Assembly (NCBI GenBank): GCA_033032865.1
Contig: JAWHQI010000009.1
Span: 11,674,001-11,738,000 of the forward strand
Origin: Dactylorhiza incarnata
Taxonomy: Eukaryota > Streptophyta > Magnoliopsida > Asparagales > Orchidaceae
Length of the DNA stretch: 64,000 bases
Direction: 5' to 3'
Shown: piece after piece, positions 10,980 through 21,404 of the stretch
How the letters are laid out: the number at the start of each line of letters is the position of its first letter
How positions within the stretch are numbered: the first letter of the stretch is position 1
Made by a program: the position numbers and the translations under genes
Notes under the pieces: model-generated
Seen by the model: only the letters and a program-made list of their open reading frames with translations
Databases searched by the model: none
What the model was told of the DNA's origin: nothing

Positions 10980-12509
10980 TGTTGGAACAACCCTATTACT
11001 GATTTGGGCTAGGATCACTATATGTTGATTAGGACCTGCATTGACCCCATTGTATAGTCTTAGGGTCAAGTTTTAGGCTGATTAGATTAGTCAGAACTTA
11101 GGAAAATTCAAGCTCAACAACTGGCAAGTGGTGCTCGACGAATGACCAGCTTCGTCCGACAAATTGTCTTCAGCAGACTGAAGAAATATAGCCAGTTACA
11201 GCACTTGACATTTTCTGAGCAGCGCTCGACAAATGGCTAGCAGCGCTCGACGAATTCTAGCCAGCGCTTGACAAATGACTTGCGGCGCTCGACAAATTCC
11301 AGCCAGCGCACGACAAATTTCTTTCTGAAGCTCAGATTCTTATTCTCAGTTGGATAACAGTTCTCTGAACACAAATCAACGGAATAACGGATATATTTAT
11401 TTCTCCTTGGACGTATTCAGTCAGCCATGTAAGGATATCTTTCTTATTTATTATATCCTTATATTCCTTCTATTCCAAGAAAAAGAATAGCCGTTGACAT
11501 TTAATGCCAAGGCATCTTTCTCAACAAAAGGAATTGAAAGGACCTGCCAAAACTGTTGTTGGGTGGCTACCTAGTTCCAAGAAGGATTTAAGTCAGAAAA
11601 ATATATTCCTTAAAAAGCAGAAGATTTGAATTTGAAAACACAGAAGTTATCAGAGAAGATCATCATCAATTGAGAAAGTCGATTTTCTTACAGAGAACAG
11701 AGAAAAACTTCACCATCTCTCAGTCTCTCTGTTATCACAGAACAAGGAGAACAGAAGAAGTTTTAGAGGAAGAAGAAGAAGAAAATATACTATTCTTTCC
11801 AGCATTCTTCCTCATCAAGGCAGCATCATCATCATTCTGAGAACAAGATTCAATTTCTCAGATCTGCTGCAAGATAAAGTCTTTCAAAGAGCAACAACAA
11901 TCTGAAGATTAATTTCTTCCAGATAATCTGCTACAAAGACTTCTGGTTGAGAAAGCTCTGTCCAAAGACTGTCATCAACTCTCATCAGACAGGGGGAGCT
12001 TTCTGCTTAAACACCATTTGTCTTCTCTCAGATCATTGACAGAGAAGAACATTCTAAACCTTTTATCTCATCTTGTACAGGGTTAATTCTCCCTCCAAAA
12101 GTTTACCTAGTGGTGGCAAGACACCTTATCAAAAAATCCTTGTGTGGTTTTTAAGCACCTTATCAAAAGCTTATTGGTGTGTGGACACCTTATCAAAAAC
12201 CCCTTGGTGCCTGGGCACCTTATCAACCCTCCTAGTGGATTCCTACCAAGAGTGGTAGAAGAGTAGACGTACCCAGATTTATTGGGGAACTACTATAGCT
12301 CCTTGTGTCTTCTGTGCTTGCTTATTTCTGTGTGCTTGTGTTGTGTGCTTTTTACTATTTCTGTCTTTATCTTTAACTCTCACTGATTACACATATACTT
12401 AAACAGTATTTTAAATTCCGCTATAAAACTAAACAAAAAGTTTTTAATACTCTATTCACCCCCCCCCCCCCCCCCTCTAGAGTAATTTAAGATCTGACCT
12501 CCACTTTCA
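10980..12509 (+). repeat. Element E 3' LTR
   Basis: 1530 bp, nearly identical to 6398-7934. The C run is 17 long here (12459-12475) against 24 in the 5' copy. It ends CTTTCA and is followed by the GTCGA duplication at 12510-12514. Confidence 0.93.
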
Positions 12510-13300
12510 GTCGAGTCAACTGAATGATCCACAGGTATTGTGAATATTGTATAGAGCATGTTGGCAAGTTTTTGAGATGAGTCGTCGAGAATGTCTCAAT
12601 GAAACTTACCTCAGGTCGTCGAAAGGATTTATCGAATGGTCTCGACGAACTATATCAATTCGTCGAAATATCTCAACGAATTGGATATCTTCGTCGAATC
12701 AATTCGTCGAATGGTCTCGACAAATTAGATCTACTTGACGAAATAGTTCTTCTAATAGTCTCGACGAAATATATCAATTCATCAAAATGTCTAGACGAAT
12801 TGGATATCTTCGTTGAATCAACTCATCGAATGGTCTCAACGAATCTATTCACTGAATTGTCTTGATGAATTTGTCGAATGGTCTTGACGAATCAAGAATA
12901 CTCGATGAATTCTGTGTTTACTCCAATACTAGTCTCAGGTCTGTGGATATCCTCTTTTACGCCTGGGTATAAATAGGATACGATTTATGCCCTACCCGAT
13001 CGATCTCTTTTGTGACTTGTAGAAGAGCGGCGGAAGTGTTCCGAAGAATCGACAGAAGTGTTCCGACCCGCCTCGATTATGCACCCCATCGCCGTCGACG
13101 CCGCCATTCCCCTTGACAAACCTAGTAGTCCGTGGGAAACGTAAAGGACTCTTCTTCTCTGACCTAGTTCTTGTGAGACAAGAAGCTAGGGTTCTTCTTC
13201 ACTCGTGTGGACATCCATAGAGGTGTAGATCGATTTCTATGCTTGGAACTCAGAGTTTGTCTTCGGGATCAGATCTTGGAGCATCTTGGTTGAGTATTGA
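12510..13300 (+). repeat. Element A 3' LTR, second segment with CGACGAA boxes and TATA
   Basis: This is the continuation of A's 3' LTR after E. From 12580 to 12910 it is packed with CGACGAA or its complement TTCGTCG, often in inverted pairs around AATTGGATATCTT. TATAAATAG at 12968-12976 follows about 60 bp later and is a likely core promoter. The segment ends with ATTGA (13296-13300), duplicated at 38268-38272 on the far side of element B. Confidence 0.88.
12968..12976 (+). promoter_or_regulatory. TATA box of element A LTR
   Basis: TATAAATAG sits downstream of the CGACGAA box array in the U3 part of the LTR. Transcription would start about 30 bp further on. Confidence 0.65.
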
Positions 13301-13333
13301 TGTAGGATATGGAACGTTCACCTAGAGGGGGGG
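13301..13333 (-). repeat. Element B 3' LTR, distal 33 bp
   Basis: It is identical in outline to the end of the 5' LTR at 36688-36722. It is cut from the rest of the LTR by element C. A run of seven G at 13327-13333 is the insertion point. Confidence 0.88.
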
Positions 13334-14868
13334 TGATGGCGCAAATCTCGCACACCGCTATAGGCGGTAGCTAGACTGCGGCACGAAACGGCAGTGTACC
13401 AATCGTTCAAGTAATATAAAACAAGGAGTAAATCCCCGAGTATCGAATCTCGAAGGAACACAGTAAGGTGGAGTTAGGTATCGAGGAAGGACTTGAGATC
13501 GAAGTCCAGCGATAGGTGGAGTGCGGACAAAAGGGATTTGGTTTTTGAATGATAAAATAAAATATTACAACTACTCCTATGCGATGCCGCTATGCAAAGC
13601 TTCGCTCGGCGGGATGGAAGACTACGTAGGCCTTGAACGCGCTACTTCGTTGGGCGGATGGGCGAGTAGGCTAGCGGAATGAGGTTCGCAAGCACCTCTT
13701 CGACAAGCACGCCACTAGCAATTGCTAGTGCGGCACCGAACACAATGGTGGAATGGAAAATGGATGGCGGCGCACCTCTTTAACACATATGAACTAAATA
13801 ATTCCAAATAAATGAAATAAGCATTACAAAGCATAGTTCATAGCATACATCATCAAAATATAGAGATTACAAACATCACATCAACAAAAGGGAGAGGAAA
13901 AGGCAAGAGATACGACCGAATCCGGAGGCTCGTTGTAGATTCACGGTAGGAAGCACCGGGTTGTCATTCCGCGTCCTAGCTCGGTCCCAACTATCGTCCG
14001 GGGTAGAGGAGGGTTGTCACACCTCCCAATGGACCCGTCTTCTCCAGCGTTTTACAATCTGTCCATGTCCGATGCGAAGAACTCCTTGCTTGGCGATGAA
14101 GATGAGTGTAGAATTTCCTCCTTGAAACTCTTGGATGATGGGGGATGCCTAGGGGTGAAAAACCTGTGGAAGGTGCGAAAACGGCGGACTGGACGGAGTT
14201 CCAATCTATCTCCACGCCCTAATTCGCGAGCAGGTCAATATATAGGCGCTGGAATAAACAGTGCGCACGATCAGTGGCGCACGACCAGTGGTCGTGCGCA
14301 CTATAGTTCTGTGATCGTGCGCCTGCCTGGGTGAAGCCTGCAAAGTAAGAAATTTATAAAATACCATGTTCGCACGACCGGTGGTCGTGCGCACTATCGT
14401 AGGCGGTCGTGCGCACTGTTCGAAACAGAACTCATAAAATTGATGTTAAGTGCGCACGAGCAGTGGCGCACGACTGGTGGTCATGCGCACTATCATAGGT
14501 GGTCGTGCGCACTACCCGAGACAGAACTCAAAAAATAGGGTTAAGTGCACACGATCAGCGGCGCACGACCAGTGGTCGTGCGCAATAGAACCAGTGATCG
14601 TGCGCAGTATACCTGTACAGAATTGTACAGGGAACACCTGCACGACTCCTGTTCCAGCACAACCACGAATCCAGCCACTGAAAGTGGCACTTAACAATGC
14701 ATGAAAACTACTAGAGATGCAGAACATGAAATAACACAAAAAATGGGCCTAGAGGTGCACTTAGCATGGAGTATCAAATATAAGTGAAAACATGTCTAAA
14801 GTGAAGTGCATAGACTAGAAAATTGGCCCAGATGAGTCCATAAATGTGTATATATTTGGGACTCATCA
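13334..14868 (-). repeat. Element C 3' LTR
   Basis: 1535 bp. It has four or more copies of a palindrome (half GCGCACGACCA, other half TGGTCGTGCGC) between about 14261 and 14610. On the minus strand a TATATAT box at 14237-14246 lies directly downstream of the array. Confidence 0.92.
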
Positions 14869-16674
14869 CACCCCAAGACTTAACTGTTTGCGCGTCCCGA
14901 GCAAACCATCTCTCGCGGACAAGAGAAACATAAGTTGGAATAGAAATTATCAAGCGGAGTACCATGCGAAGTCGCATGCTCATGCGCGTAGAAATATAGT
15001 AGACAAATTTTCTAATTATACATATTAGTTTATAATTTTCTAGGAGTGTATTTATATATTACGTTTACTCAAAAAGTGAATCACGGTGAATCATAAGGTC
15101 GTACATAAGAAGAAAGTAGACTGAATGTTGAGACGAGCATTGCCAAAGATCGGGCCTCGGGACAACTCCATTGAAATCCATCAATGTCGGTGACCATAAG
15201 CTTGCCCATTCGCACTCTCTCCACGGCACTGGTATGACTCGAATGCGTGAATCAATAGGACTTTAGGTTTGAGATGAGGCTTGAGTTTAGGTGAGGTAAA
15301 CACAGATAAAGCGACGGCTCAGACACTAAACCCAAATGAGCTTATGCAGAAAACTATCCTCATCACCACACAAACATGCGGGTACACTACACCCCAGACT
15401 TGGACTTAACAACATGGGTGCGTGCACCGCCTACTCACAAACTTATACTTATACAAATGAATTTTTCATTCAAACTCATATCATTTTCTTTTCTTCTCAC
15501 TTCTTTTCTCTTTCTCATTTTTTTTCTATTCTTTTCTTATCATTTTCAGCAAATAAGCAAAAAGACACATCCACATCTTCACAATCATATCACCAAGTCA
15601 ACAACCCAACTCATGAAAATAATAAACAGTTAAAGCTCAAATTTGGGTGTGCAACTAGGATTGGCATTAAGGCTTTGGTGAGATAACAGTGGGGCTGAAT
15701 CAAAGAACGGGTAGGCACAACTGGGCTAACGAGGATAAAGCGATAGGAGTGGGAACAAAGGCTCAACCGGGCCAAAGTGATGGCCTATATCACATTCACG
15801 CAATACCGTATACCCATGCTTCAAGAATCGCTTGGGGCAAGTTCTAGCCCCCGAGAAAGATAATCCTTCCTCCCAACTCGGGCAATACGAGACTAACGAA
15901 CGTCTACACACATTCCTATGCTACCGTTTGATTCACGCCGGATTCACCAAATTTTGAGTGAAGTAAACAATATTTACGCTTGTAGAAAAATATAAACTAA
16001 AAGCATAAAAAGAAATTGAATCTACACGAATTTCTACGAGACATGAGCACTCGACTAGGAGCACCACATGAGTCAACATTTTACTCCGCCTCATAATCCT
16101 AAGCTAGCATAATGATTTTCCAAATCACACAAAAAGGGATGAGTTTAGCTCAAGACGTGCCAACAGCTAAGTACACGCTCAAGTGGGTGTAGTGGTGTGC
16201 GGTGCATATGAAAAATTGATAAACTGAAATAGACTGAGAGCTAAAATAATAATACTTCCAGAATGCGTGCGTGCGTGTACGTGCATGGTTCTCACTCTCC
16301 CCCCAGACTTACATGAACGCATAATTTAAAGCATGATCCTTTAAACATTCAACTAAGGAGAAAAGGAAGAGTGTACCCCATGCTCAGAAGTGAGCATACC
16401 GGAAGAATTTGCGTTTAAATTCTGAAAATCACCAGGTTCCCTGCCCGAAAAAAAAATCACTGCTCCTGCGAGTAAAGTAAGCACAACACCACAAAGACAA
16501 GAGAACATAATATAGATGAAATTCCAAAATGATGGCCAGAAGAGCATTCATAACAATAATGTTAATACTATAAAACATACTAAGAGACGATTATTCAAAT
16601 AACAAGATAGTTAATAAAAAAACAAGAAAAACACGACAAGGCTGAGATTGACTCGCACACATGGGCCAAAAAAA
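14869..16674 (-). other. Element C 3' non-coding region with conserved hairpin and purine tract
   Basis: About 1.8 kb lies between the ORF1-like stop and the 3' LTR with no credible ORF. Stretches match 31413-33236 of element D on the opposite strand, for example around 15170-15250 against 32860-32960. A short hairpin (stem TTTGC/GCAAA) is at 14887-14905. The minus-strand purine tract AAGTCTTGGGGTG abuts the LTR at 14869. Confidence 0.7.
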
Positions 16675-17949
16675 TCACTCCTCGTCGCTATCACTATCTA
16701 AAACCACAACGGACGGCGGAGGTCTGGATGATGATGCGGCCCGGCCAGGAGGTGGGGGAATATCTAGTCCTCCCCGCAAAGTTTGCTGATACACAAAGTC
16801 CATCAGCCAATACTGATTTGCCTCCAAGTCGGAGAGGCGCTGGTTGAAGCTTGGGACCTCTGGTGCTCGTGAAGAACTGCCCTCCTCCTTGGGTCTCCGC
16901 TCCTGCTTGAATGACTGACGCCGCGGTTGCGAGAGGGCTATCTCACGGTGAGTAGTCGGTGGCTCAGCCGGCTCTCCATGCTCCTCAGCATCACGCCTCT
17001 CCCTAGGCGCATTACCCGGCATCACGACCACAAAACTCCTGCTACTCTTCTTCCCCACGACCCGAAGTAGATGAAAGCTCACCATGGTGGCCCTGGTGAT
17101 GAAGGAGGGCGCAGTCACCTGCACCATCGGAGGCAGCTGACTCCAAACCCCCAATCCCTTTGCAATGCGTGTGATATAATAGGCACCACCAATGGCACCA
17201 GTGAGACCGTAGGTGGCCTCGTGATGGAAGAAGAAAGCGAGCATGTAGCCCAGATGCACGGGCTGCCGGAATTCCATACTATATAAGGAGATCAAATCTT
17301 GCCACCCCACGACGTTCTGACTGAGAGCTCGGGCGACAAGAGAATGACTAAGGACATGCTGCAAGAATCGGAGAGCAGGCGCGACGATCCAGGTGGATTT
17401 ACTTTTCCTGGCCACATACTCTTCGTCACGTCCCGTGAGAGCACACCATGCGGCACGCGGGGTGACGCCGTCAGGGAAGGAGACATCCATACTCTGAAAA
17501 TCGATCGCAGCAGCCTCCGCTTCAGTGTAGAAGCCTGCGTGTACAGCGAGCTCCGGGAAAGACAATGTGACGACACTCCCCATAATTTGGAAAGAGCATG
17601 TTGGCGGCCGGCAACCGGAGGGCATCACCTCCCACTCGAACGTCGAAAGGAACTCTAAGGTGAGCTCTTTGTAGCCAAGATCATCGCACTCAAACACCTT
17701 ACTCCAGTGATCGAACAAGTAGCGGAGGAGGACGGCCTACCTCAAAACTCCATTGTCTCCGATTGAGCTAAGCTCATTCCAATCTACCGATCTCTGAGAG
17801 AGAAATGGCTTATCCCTTAGCGAGTTGTAGCGCCGGGTGTGCACCTCCTTTGAGAATTTACCCATACATGCCAAGATCTGGGCCGGAGATGCAGAGGGCC
17901 GACCTGAGCGACGGTAGGTCTTGGTGGAGTGACGATCTCCTGCATTCAT
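16675..17949 (-). pseudogene. Element C Athila-ORF1-like protein, one in-frame stop
   Basis: On the minus strand a single frame runs from ATG 17949 to the stop at 16675, interrupted only by TAG at 17737-17739; otherwise it is 424 codons. Conserved blocks shared with the D copy are PSASPAQIL, KPFLSQRSVDWNELSSIGD, ELTLEFLSTFEWEV, LSFPELAVHAGFYTEAEA, LSQNVVGWQDLISLYSM, and the C-terminal RLSDLEANQYWLMDF. The pattern recalls the ATHILA ORF-1 family (unknown function, Ty3/gypsy). The tail is acidic (DSDSDEE). It starts about 190 bp downstream of palindromes and a TATA-like box at 18118-18193. Confidence 0.78.
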
Positions 17950-18117
17950 GGTGGCAATAGGCGGATAAGAAGGGGGAGGAAGCCATGGAACTCACCGGAG
18001 AAAAGGCGGCACGCACGATCAGCGGAATACTCGTGGAGCGGCGCACGGACAGCAGCAAACGAGCAAAGGAAGCGAAAACCTAGAATGTACGCACATAGCT
18101 CGGGCGAACGGGTGTTT

Positions 18118-18193
18118 TTATAAAAATCTGGGCCGATCGCACGACCAATGGTCATGCGTGATAAGTAGTGCGCACGACCAGTGGTCGTGCGCG
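18118..18193 (-). promoter_or_regulatory. Element C internal palindrome pair and TATA-like box before ORF1
   Basis: Two copies of the LTR palindrome lie at 18138-18158 (partly decayed) and 18168-18193. On the minus strand they are followed by TTTTTATAAAAAC at about 18115-18127, the same order (palindromes, then TATA) as in the LTR. The block sits between the zinc-knuckle ORF and the ORF1-like ORF, so it could drive a separate ORF1 transcript. Confidence 0.5.
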
Positions 18194-18400
18194 AAAGGAA
18201 TTTTTCGAGCGGCCAAAATTTTAGTAAAAACTCCATCCACCGTGCAGTATGCGTACAACTAGGGTTCAGCACAAGCAGCGAGACAATCACAGCCTTATCA
18301 ACAACTTAACTAAGCTAGAAGAAATAAAAGTTCAGGAAAAGGAAAGATAACTACTGGGGTTATTGTCATCCCAGCACGACTTATTCAAAAACTAAAGGTT

Positions 18401-19636
18401 CTAGCTAATGGGCGTATGAAAAAGGAAATGAACAGGTAACTGTTCTAATACGCGTGTCGGCAGCAGGTACCGATACAGTGACAAAACAGTTACTCCTCTA
18501 CCCAAATAATAATACCTACATAACGCAGGTAGAGGAAACAGAAAGTAAGAAGAGGAGGAGATATCCTCACTCAACTCACCAAACACATCCTTGCCTAGCA
18601 AGGTGTCGTCAACAGGGAGGTGGCAGGTGGGAATGGCAATGAGTGGAGCTTCCTCTACGGAGGGGGAATCAGCCTCCTCACATGAGAGGATGCTCGCATC
18701 ATTGCCTTGAGCATCGTGCTCCAAGTCCTCCTGAAGTGCCTGTGAAGACTCAACCTGCACAGGCTCGGATAAAGAAGGGGGATCATAAAATAAAGAAGAA
18801 GAATGACTTAAATAAAAATCAAACGGGGGAGTGATCCCGGTCTCACTCCCATCAGGTTGGGGAAGTGAAATAATGCTTGCATTGTCATCAATGCTACAAG
18901 GTTCAGCGGGATCAACGGTGGCCAGGCTTAGGATTTGGACTTCCTCCACCGGTGCTGAGGTAAACTCCTCTTCACCTAGAAGGTTGTCCTCCTCCATAGG
19001 AGTAGGCACAACACTCAGATCAACAGCCTCCTCTTGTGACACATCATCGACAATGTCATCAGAGACGAATGTAGTATGCACAACAGGGGGAAGAATAGTG
19101 CTCGGGTAAAAGTCGAGCACCAACTCCTCACAAAGAATCGAATCCACTAGAAGTGGTGGATGCACATGGAGAATAGGCTCAGCAATGTCGGTGCATAGAT
19201 CAGCCGCACATCCAGTGACCGTGTCCATACCATACCCTTCAAGATGTGAAGGTGACAAAGACACATAATCGGATGTTGAAGGTGTGCCGTCAGAATTAGG
19301 AGTTGAGATGATCCGGATATCAGGCTCGTCATCCTCGTCCAATTGGCGAAGATACTCGGCACAGTCCTTCAAGACATGATCAGTGCTCCGACAAAACTGG
19401 CACTGCCTTGCGGGCTTCTTTGGTACAGCGGGGGCTGAAGCCGAAAAGAAGTATGACGGTAAAGGCTCAGCAAAGTAGCCATAATACTTACGCGCACCAT
19501 ATGGAGTACCAGACGAAGTCGGTGCTCCATATGTTGGGCTATAAGAATTATGCCTACTATTCTCCGTAGGGCATTCATCACTAGAGTGGGAGGTATCTCT
19601 ACACCAACGGCAACGGATATTGAGATGTGCCCACAT
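18401..19636 (-). CDS. Element C two-zinc-knuckle protein
   Basis: Reading from the conserved ATG at 19636 (minus) gives about 411 aa; an upstream ATG-like start at 19696 is also open, but the D homologue begins at the 19636-equivalent codon. Two CCHC knuckles are present: CRWCRDTSHSSDEC at about residue 10 and CQFCRSTDHVLKDC at about 80, both with exact CX2CX4HX4C spacing. The rest is long, acidic and Ser/Pro-rich, ending in a conserved C-terminus (LEQLPVHFLFH) shared with D. It lies first after the primer site, where gag belongs, but I see no capsid domain. A nucleic-acid-binding role is likely. Confidence 0.75.
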   Translation of the reverse strand: MWAHLNIRCRWCRDTSHSSDECPTENSRHNSYSPTYGAPTSSGTPYGARKYYGYFAEPLPSYFFSASAPAVPKKPARQCQFCRSTDHVLKDCAEYLRQLDEDDEPDIRIISTPNSDGTPSTSDYVSLSPSHLEGYGMDTVTGCAADLCTDIAEPILHVHPPLLVDSILCEELVLDFYPSTILPPVVHTTFVSDDIVDDVSQEEAVDLSVVPTPMEEDNLLGEEEFTSAPVEEVQILSLATVDPAEPCSIDDNASIISLPQPDGSETGITPPFDFYLSHSSSLFYDPPSLSEPVQVESSQALQEDLEHDAQGNDASILSCEEADSPSVEEAPLIAIPTCHLPVDDTLLGKDVFGELSEDISSSSYFLFPLPALCRYYYLGRGVTVLSLYRYLLPTRVLEQLPVHFLFHTPIS

Positions 19637-19831
19637 AGTGTGAAGGTAATACGATTCAAAATAAAAAGCTATTGTGCAAAATACTACACCTAACAAAAAT
19701 TACCAAAGCAACTTAATATAAAACAAGAAAATGGAGTAAAAAAAGCAGAAATAAAATAAAAGATGCAATTTACAAATGGAAGGGCTTCTCTCTCAGACTT
19801 TCCCTCTCCAGAAAACTCACAAGTCTGTATT

Positions 19832-19848
19832 CCCCGGCAACGGCGCCA
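19832..19848 (-). other. Element C primer binding site (tRNA-Asp type)
   Basis: The minus strand reads TGGCGCCGTTGCCGGGG six bases after the 5' LTR end, as in Athila-group elements, where it is attributed to tRNA-Asp. Confidence 0.8.
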
Positions 19849-19854
19849 AAAACT

Positions 19855-21404
19855 TGATGGCGCAAATCTCGCACACCGCTATAGGCGGTAGCTAGACTGC
19901 GGTACGAAACGGCAGTGTACCGATCATTCAAGTAATATAAAACGAGGAGTAAATCCCCGAGTATCGAATCTCGAAGGAACACAGTAAGGTGGAGTTAGGT
20001 ATCGAGGAAGGACTTGAGATCGAAGTCCAGCGATAGGTGGAGTGCGGACAAAAGGGATTTGGTTTTTGAATGATAAAATAAAATATTACAACTACTCTTA
20101 TGCGATGCCGCTATGCAAAGCTTCGCTCGGCGGGATGGAAGACTACGTAGGCCTTGAACGCGCTACTTCGTTGGGCGGATGGGCGAGTAGGCTAGCGGAA
20201 TGAGGGTCGCAAGCACCTCTTCGACAAGCACGCCACTAGCAATTGCTAGTGCGGCACCGAACACAATGGTGGAATGGAAAATGGATGGTGGCGCACCTCT
20301 TTAACACATATGAACTAAATAATTCCAAATAAATGAAATAAGCATTACAAAGCATAGTTCATAGCATACATCATCAAAATATAGAGATTACAAACATCAC
20401 ATCAACAAAAGGGAGAGGAAAAGGCAAGAGATACGACCGAATCCGGAGGCTCATTGTAGATTCACGGTAGGAAGCACCGGGTTGTCAATCCGCGTCCTAG
20501 CTCGGTCCCAACTATCGTCCGGGGTAGAGGAGGGCTGTCACACCTCCCAATGGACCCGTCTTCTCCAGCGTTTTACAATCCGGCCACGTCCGATGCGAAG
20601 AACTCCTTGCTTGGCGATGAAGATGAGTGTAGAATCTCCTCCTTGAAACTCTTGGATGATGGGGGATGCCTAGGGGTGAAAAACCTGTGGAAGGGGCGAA
20701 AACGGCGGACTGGACGGAGTTCCAATCTATCTCCAGGCCTTAATTCGCGAGCAGGTCAATATATAGGCGCTGGAATAAATAGTGCGCACGATCAGTGGCG
20801 CACGACCAGTGGTCGTGTGCACTATAGTTCTGTGATCGTGCGCCTGCCTGGGTGAAGCCTGCAAAGTAAGAAATTTATAAAATACCATGTTCGCACGACC
20901 AGTGGTGCACGACCGGTGGTCGTGCGCACTATCGTAGGCGGTCGTGCGCACTGTCTGAAACAGAACTCATAAAATTGATGTTAAGTGTGCACGAACAGTG
21001 GCGCACGACTGGTGGTCGTGTGCACTATCGTAGGTGGTCGTGCGCACTACCCGAGACAGAACTCGAAAAATAGGGTTAAGTGCACACGATCAGCGGCGCA
21101 CGACCAGTGGTCGTGCGCAATAGAACCAGTGATCGTGCGAAGTATACCTGTACAGAATTGTACAGGGAACACCTGCACGACTCCTGTTCCAGCACAACCA
21201 CGAATCCAGCCACTGAAAGTGGCACTTAACAATGCATGAAAACTACTAGAGATGCAGAACATGAAATAACACAAAAAAACGGGCCTAGAGGTGCACTTAG
21301 CATGGAGTATCAAATATGAGTGAAAACATGTCTAAAGTGAAGTGCATAGACTAGAAAATCGGCCCAGATGAGTCCATAAATGTGTATATATTTGGGACTC
21401 ATCA
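19855..21404 (-). repeat. Element C 5' LTR
   Basis: 1550 bp, closely matching 13334-14868. The palindrome array is at about 20783-21142 and a TATATAT box (minus strand) at 20758-20768 follows it. Confidence 0.92.
20758..21142 (-). promoter_or_regulatory. Element C LTR palindrome array and TATA box
   Basis: At least four full palindromes plus half-sites (GATCGTGCGC, GGTCGTGCGC) are spaced over about 350 bp. The minus-strand CCTATATATTG at 20758-20768 is the only good TATA match nearby and lies directly after the array. This is the layout of an upstream activating region and core promoter. Confidence 0.6.

Larger units (their letters stand above)
6398..12509 (+). mobile_element. Copia element E, non-autonomous, gag plus unknown 3' ORFs
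   Basis: Complete element: 5' LTR 6398-7934, iMet-type primer site, gag 8052-9065, downstream ORFs 9178-10799, purine tract 10966-10979, 3' LTR 10980-12509, and a perfect 5-bp target duplication GTCGA. The LTRs are nearly identical apart from a poly-C run, so the insertion is recent. Protease, integrase, RT and RNase H are absent: the internal part is only about 3.0 kb. This is the layout of gag-only retrotransposons that need pol from a relative. Confidence 0.93.
13334..21404 (-). mobile_element. Gypsy/Athila-like non-autonomous element C, minus strand
   Basis: The LTRs are 13334-14868 and 19855-21404, with ends TGATG...CATCA and target duplication GGGGG (13329-13333 and 21405-21409). The primer site on the minus strand is next to 19855, so the right LTR is the 5' one. 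Inside are a zinc-knuckle ORF and an Athila-ORF1-like ORF, but no protease, RT, RNase H or integrase. The same gene plan and 3' non-coding sequence occur in element D, so C and D belong to one pol-less family. Confidence 0.92.

Noticed and set aside
17071..17658. Frames opposite to ORF1 in C
   Set aside because: They are shadows of the minus-strand ORF1-like gene, which has a homologue in D.
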